The notes under the pieces are model-generated. The model had not been told where the DNA came from. It saw only the letters and a list, made by a program, of their open reading frames with translations, and searched no databases. Both the position numbers and the translations under genes were made by a program. Positions 2,598 through 5,475 of a stretch of 5,475 bases of DNA are shown piece by piece. Origin of the DNA: Myxococcales bacterium (GTDB lineage: Bacteria; Myxococcota_A; UBA9042; PHBI01; JAAZYN01); the NCBI GenBank assembly GCA_014239625.1, contig JAAZYN010000308.1, positions 1 through 5,475 on the forward strand, read 5' to 3'. Numbering within the stretch: position 1 is the first letter of the stretch; every line of letters begins with the position of its first letter.

Positions 2598-5475
2598 ATG
2601 GCGAAACACATGCAGCGCATCACGTGGATAGCGTCGTTGTTCGTTCTGGGTGCGTGCCCGGATCCGACGAGCAGCGGCCAGGTGACCGACGACATCCACA
2701 GCGAGACGCTTGTCGCTACCGACGCCAACGTCGATGCGCCAGCCGACCTGGGCGGGCCCGAGACCCCCGAACTGAACCAGGACTTCGGTGAACCCTGCGC
2801 CGAAAACGAAGACTGCGACAGCGGGTGGTGCGTCGAGGGGCCGTCCGGGTACATCTGCACCCAAATGTGCACCGACATGTGCCCCGAGGGGTTCGTGTGC
2901 AAGTCGGTGCTCAGCGCGTCCGCCGCGACGGTCTTTTTGTGCCTGCCGCAGACCCAGGAGAGCTGCTCGGCGTGCGCTGCCGATTTTCAGTGTGGTGGCG
3001 GGGCTTGTCTGGACATCGACGGTGGGAGCTACTGCGCGTTCCCTTGCGAGGTGGCCGACGACTGTCCCGATCGGTACGAGTGCGCGCAGGATCCGAGCGA
3101 CGCCCGGCCGGGCAGCTGGTGCATCCCCGACACGGGAAGTTGCACCTGCAACGCATATATCGACCAGAAGACCCGCTCGTGCAGCACCACGACCCTGGGC
3201 CTCGGCACCTGCTATGGGTTCCAGGCCTGCAAGACCAGCCAGGGCTGGCTGCCGTGCACGGCGAACACCCCCACACCGGAGCTCTGCGACGGCTTCGACA
3301 ACGACTGCAACGGCGTCATCGACGACAACCTCACCCAGGAGGGCAGCGCCTGCATCAACGAGGTCGACGGGGTCGGCTCCTGCGACGGGGTGAGTCTCTG
3401 TCTGGCCGACCAGGGGTGGCTGTGCCAGGGGCAGATCCCGGAGGTCGAGAGCTGTGACGCCCAGGACAACGACTGCGACGGGTCCATCGACGAGGACTTC
3501 CGCGACGCCGACGGCCACTGGACCACAGATCTTCACTGCGGGTACTGCAACAATGGCTGCGCGACGAAGATCCCCAACGGGGTCGGCACCTGCGGAGGCA
3601 CCCCGGAAGACCCCGTGTGCGTGGTGCTGAGCTGCGACGAGGGCTACGTTCAGTTCAACGCGTTCCAATGCCTGCCGCCGGTGGACGTGACCTGCTCCAA
3701 CTGCAGCGACGACGCCGACTGCCTCGGTGGCAGCTGCACCGCGCTGTCGGGCGACCCGAACCCGGTGTGCGTGATGCCCTGCGACGAGGCCGCGGGCGGG
3801 TGCCCCGCGGGATTTGCCTGCCAGGTCGTCACCGGCCAGAGCGGCGTCGACGAGGAGCGCTGCGTGCCGGTGACCAACACGTGCTCCTGCACGCCTGAGC
3901 TCGACGGCCAGACCCGCCAGTGCAACAACGCCAACGCGTTCGGCACCTGCTATGGGGTCGAGGCGTGCGACGCCGCGGCGGGTTGGGTCGGCTGCGACGC
4001 CGAAGTCCCGGCCGAGGAGAGCTGCGACGGGCTCGACAACGACTGCAACGGGGTCATCGACAATGACCCCGTCGGCGCGAGCGACACCTGCAACATCAGT
4101 AACGCCGCAGGCACCTGCGTCGGGACTCAGGTGTGCCTGGGCGACAGCGGGTTCTTGTGCCAGGGCCAAAACCCCACGATCGAGGCCTGCGACGGCCTGG
4201 ACAACGACTGCAACGATCAGACTGACGAGCCCTTCAAGGACGCCGATGGCAACTGGACACTGGACGCTCACTGCGGTGGCTGCGGCGCAGACTGCGCGGT
4301 GAAGATCCCCAACGGCGTCGGACAGTGCGGCGGGACCGCCAGCGAACCGGTCTGCGTGGTCCAGAGCTGCGCGCCTGGCTTCGTTCAGTTCAACGACTTC
4401 CAGTGCCTGCCCCCGGTCGACACGACCTGCACCAACTGCGCCGTCGACGCCGATTGTCTGGGGGGCAGCTGCGTCACCCTGGCGGGAGACCCGACGCCGG
4501 TGTGCATCGTCGCCTGCGACGGCCCCTCCAAGACCTGCGGTGCGGGCTTCACCTGCACCGACATCGGGGCGGGCGTCGAGCGGTGCATGCCGGTCACCAA
4601 CACCTGCACCTGCACCCCGCCGGTGGACGGCCAGACCCGACAGTGCACCAACAGCAATGGGTTCGGCGCGTGCTTCGGCTCGGAGACGTGCGACGCCAAC
4701 GTCGGCTGGGTGGGCTGCGACGCAGGCACCCCGTCCGAGGAGGTGTGCGACGGCGTGGACAACAACTGCAACGGGATCGCCGACGACAGCGCCGTCGACG
4801 CAGGCGCGTCGTGCACCGTCAGCAACGACCACGGCGCCTGCGACGGCACCTACGTGTGCCTTGGCTTCAGCGGACTGAGCTGCAACGCCCCGACACCGGC
4901 GCCGGAGACCTGCGACTACTTCGACAACGACTGCGACGGGGCGATCGATGACCTTTGGACCGACGCCGACGGCGACTACGTCAGTGACGCGAACTGCGGC
5001 GTCTGCGGCGTGAGTTGCGAGGCTGGGGCGATCCCCAACGCGACGGAGGTGGGGTGCGCGAAACATGGTGGCAACCCGCGGTGCGAGGTCATCACGTGCG
5101 CTGGCGGATACTACAAGGCCAGCGCGCTGACCTGCCTCCCGATCACCGACGATCTCTGTAGCAGCTGCGCGACCGACGCCAACTGCCAGACTCAGGGTGA
5201 TGCGTGTCTGACCCTCGACGACGGACAGTTCTGCGGGCGAAACTGCGCTGCCGACTCGCCCCACGGGGCCGGCTGGGAGGGCTGTGACGCGGCGGTCCCA
5301 GCCGATGAGGTCTGTGACGCCGCGGACAACGACTGCAACGCCGCCGTCGACGATCTGCCCAACCGCGGCGACGGCTGCTCGATCGCCAACGTTCACGGCA
5401 GCTGCGACGGTATCCTTGACTGCGGCAGCGCGCCCACCCTGGAGTGCGTCGGGAAGACCCCGGCGGCCGAGGTCT
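2598..5475 (+). CDS. Giant cysteine-rich lipoprotein with MopE-type metal-binding repeats (3' partial)
   Basis: The frame stays open from ATG 2598 to the window end: 959 codons are visible and the C terminus is missing. Residues 1-19 are a lipoprotein signal (K3 and R7, then the hydrophobic ITWIASLFVLGA), and L17-G18-A19-C20 is a lipobox, so the mature protein should be lipid-anchored at the cell envelope. Residues 21-66 are a cysteine-free Asp/Thr/Pro linker. C67-C115 form an eight-cysteine module. Three tandem units of about 244 residues start at residues 122, 365 and 610, and a partial fourth starts at 853. By my count 112 cysteines are visible. Seven CDGxDNDCxGxxD-type motifs start at residues 230, 286, 476, 531, 717, 772 and 906. 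These match the 'putative metal-binding' motif named after MopE, and resemble Asp-rich calcium loops. The likely role is an extracellular or periplasmic, disulfide-stabilised, metal-binding structural or adhesive protein; no catalytic domain is seen. The gene is divergent from the Lgt-like gene. Confidence 0.9.
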   Translation, partial: MAKHMQRITWIASLFVLGACPDPTSSGQVTDDIHSETLVATDANVDAPADLGGPETPELNQDFGEPCAENEDCDSGWCVEGPSGYICTQMCTDMCPEGFVCKSVLSASAATVFLCLPQTQESCSACAADFQCGGGACLDIDGGSYCAFPCEVADDCPDRYECAQDPSDARPGSWCIPDTGSCTCNAYIDQKTRSCSTTTLGLGTCYGFQACKTSQGWLPCTANTPTPELCDGFDNDCNGVIDDNLTQEGSACINEVDGVGSCDGVSLCLADQGWLCQGQIPEVESCDAQDNDCDGSIDEDFRDADGHWTTDLHCGYCNNGCATKIPNGVGTCGGTPEDPVCVVLSCDEGYVQFNAFQCLPPVDVTCSNCSDDADCLGGSCTALSGDPNPVCVMPCDEAAGGCPAGFACQVVTGQSGVDEERCVPVTNTCSCTPELDGQTRQCNNANAFGTCYGVEACDAAAGWVGCDAEVPAEESCDGLDNDCNGVIDNDPVGASDTCNISNAAGTCVGTQVCLGDSGFLCQGQNPTIEACDGLDNDCNDQTDEPFKDADGNWTLDAHCGGCGADCAVKIPNGVGQCGGTASEPVCVVQSCAPGFVQFNDFQCLPPVDTTCTNCAVDADCLGGSCVTLAGDPTPVCIVACDGPSKTCGAGFTCTDIGAGVERCMPVTNTCTCTPPVDGQTRQCTNSNGFGACFGSETCDANVGWVGCDAGTPSEEVCDGVDNNCNGIADDSAVDAGASCTVSNDHGACDGTYVCLGFSGLSCNAPTPAPETCDYFDNDCDGAIDDLWTDADGDYVSDANCGVCGVSCEAGAIPNATEVGCAKHGGNPRCEVITCAGGYYKASALTCLPITDDLCSSCATDANCQTQGDACLTLDDGQFCGRNCAADSPHGAGWEGCDAAVPADEVCDAADNDCNAAVDDLPNRGDGCSIANVHGSCDGILDCGSAPTLECVGKTPAAEV
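2796..2942 (+). other. N-terminal eight-cysteine module (half-unit)
   Basis: Residues 67-115 hold eight cysteines with the spacing PC, EDC, GWC, YIC, QMC, DMC, PEGFVC, FLC. This corresponds to cysteines 2-9 of the large repeat unit that follows. It has no MopE-type motif. It looks like an extra copy of the first submodule only, placed between the linker and the first complete unit. Confidence 0.7.
2961..3689 (+). repeat. Repeat unit 1 of the lipoprotein (243 residues, 30 cysteines)
   Basis: This unit runs from the SCSAC start to QCLPPVDV. It contains submodule A (cysteines 1-9), a bridge TCNAYIDQKTRSC...GTCYGFQAC (10-15), the first metal motif CDGFDNDCNGVIDD at 3285, the second CDAQDNDCDGSIDE at 3453, then DADGHWTTDLHC at 3504 and a CGYCNNGC cluster followed by KIPNGVGTC. 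It is the most divergent unit in its first half, lacking the DGQTRQC wording of units 2 and 3, but it keeps all 30 cysteines in order. Confidence 0.85.
3690..4424 (+). repeat. Repeat unit 2 of the lipoprotein (245 residues, 30 cysteines)
   Basis: This unit runs from TCSNC to QCLPPVDT. Metal motifs are CDGLDNDCNGVIDN at 4023 and CDGLDNDCNDQTDE at 4188, followed by DADGNWTLDAHC at 4239 and CGGCGADC. The second motif has Asp in place of the usual Gly. The phrases DGQTRQC, GTCYG, KIPNGVG, VQFN and QCLPPVD are shared with unit 1 or unit 3. It has 30 cysteines. Confidence 0.88.
4425..5153 (+). repeat. Repeat unit 3 of the lipoprotein (243 residues, 30 cysteines)
   Basis: This unit runs from TCTNC to TCLPITDD. 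Its first half is close to unit 2 (LGGSC, VTNTC, DGQTRQC, VGWVGC). Its second half has diverged (DADGDYVSDANC at 4962, then CGVCGVSC and IPNATEVGC). Metal motifs are CDGVDNNCNGIADD at 4746 and CDYFDNDCDGAIDD at 4911. The cysteine framework remains at 30. Confidence 0.88.
5154..5475 (+). repeat. Repeat unit 4 of the lipoprotein (partial, internally shortened)
   Basis: This unit starts LCSSC and follows the same pattern up to cysteine 6 (GRNC, 5244). It then jumps to the equivalent of cysteine 15 (GWEGC, 5283), with only 13 residues between them instead of 67 in unit 3 and 71 in unit 2. Cysteines 7-14, including the DGQTRQC segment, are absent. The first metal motif CDAADNDCNAAVDD is at 5313. 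The window ends just where the second motif should begin, from the 165-168-base spacing of motif pairs in the other units. Confidence 0.8.

Noticed and set aside
2543..2902. 120-residue N-terminal extension of the Lgt-like frame up to an ATG at 2902
   Set aside because: The extension is antisense to the start of the lipoprotein gene, is low in hydrophobic pattern, and would put the family N-terminal motif IPYPHI far inside the protein.
3285..5354. The regularly spaced repeats as a CRISPR-like array
   Set aside because: The repeats are in frame, diverged between copies and encode a continuous cysteine-rich protein. Spacing of 165-168 bases and 729-735 bases is far from CRISPR dimensions.
2553..5396. 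A 947-codon open frame on the - strand opposite the lipoprotein gene
   Set aside because: Its product is an Ala/Val-rich low-complexity repeat (VAVVVEAVA-like) that mirrors the sense Asp/Cys motifs. The absence of stops follows from the TGC/GAC/AAC codon bias of the + strand. The + frame has a ribosome binding site, signal peptide, lipobox and family motifs.
4952..5475. Possible EGF-like or thrombospondin type 3 repeats
   Set aside because: Cysteine spacing does not match EGF (no CxCxxxxxG pattern in order), and the Asp-rich motifs fit the MopE-type CDGxDNDCxG pattern better than the thrombospondin type 3 consensus.

Overview
The window is GC-rich DNA with four protein-coding genes: two are complete and two run off the window edges. 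The organism is most likely a member of the Myxococcota or a related former deltaproteobacterium. This is inferred from the strong G/C preference at third codon positions, from the very large cysteine-rich lipoprotein with repeated CDGxDNDCxG (MopE-type) motifs, and from the variant Lgt. No rRNA, tRNA, CRISPR array, insertion sequence or phage gene was seen.

Left part (3-1540, + strand): a two-gene unit. The first gene enters from outside the window, because its frame is open from base 3. It encodes a long proline-rich, probably disordered region with a 33-bp tandem repeat, followed by a compact beta-rich C-terminal domain that resembles the distal half of a PilZ domain only weakly. Its stop overlaps the start of the second gene in an ATGA arrangement. 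The second gene is a YkgJ-type CxxCxxCC-like zinc/iron-binding protein with seven cysteines.

Middle (1541-2597): a 153-bp convergent gap, then an Lgt-family prolipoprotein diacylglyceryl transferase on the - strand (282 residues). It lacks several residues known to matter in E. coli Lgt. A 55-bp divergent gap follows, with a good ribosome binding site for the right-hand gene and a candidate promoter that would make the lgt-like mRNA leaderless.

Right part (2598-5475, + strand): one lipoprotein gene, at least 959 codons and still open at the window end. It has a signal peptide with lipobox cysteine C20, a cysteine-free linker, an eight-cysteine module, three tandem units of 243, 245 and 243 residues, and a partial fourth unit. 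By my count each complete unit has 30 cysteines in matching order. The fourth unit lacks cysteines 7-14 of this framework, as if one submodule had been removed precisely. Each complete unit carries two CDGxDNDCxG motifs and one DADG loop, so the visible part is a chain of disulfide-rich, probably metal-binding domains on a lipid anchor.

The lgt-like enzyme and the lipoprotein it could lipidate lie head to head, which suggests a functional pairing but does not prove one. No system known to be new was identified; the most unusual object is the 30-cysteine repeat lipoprotein together with the variant Lgt beside it.
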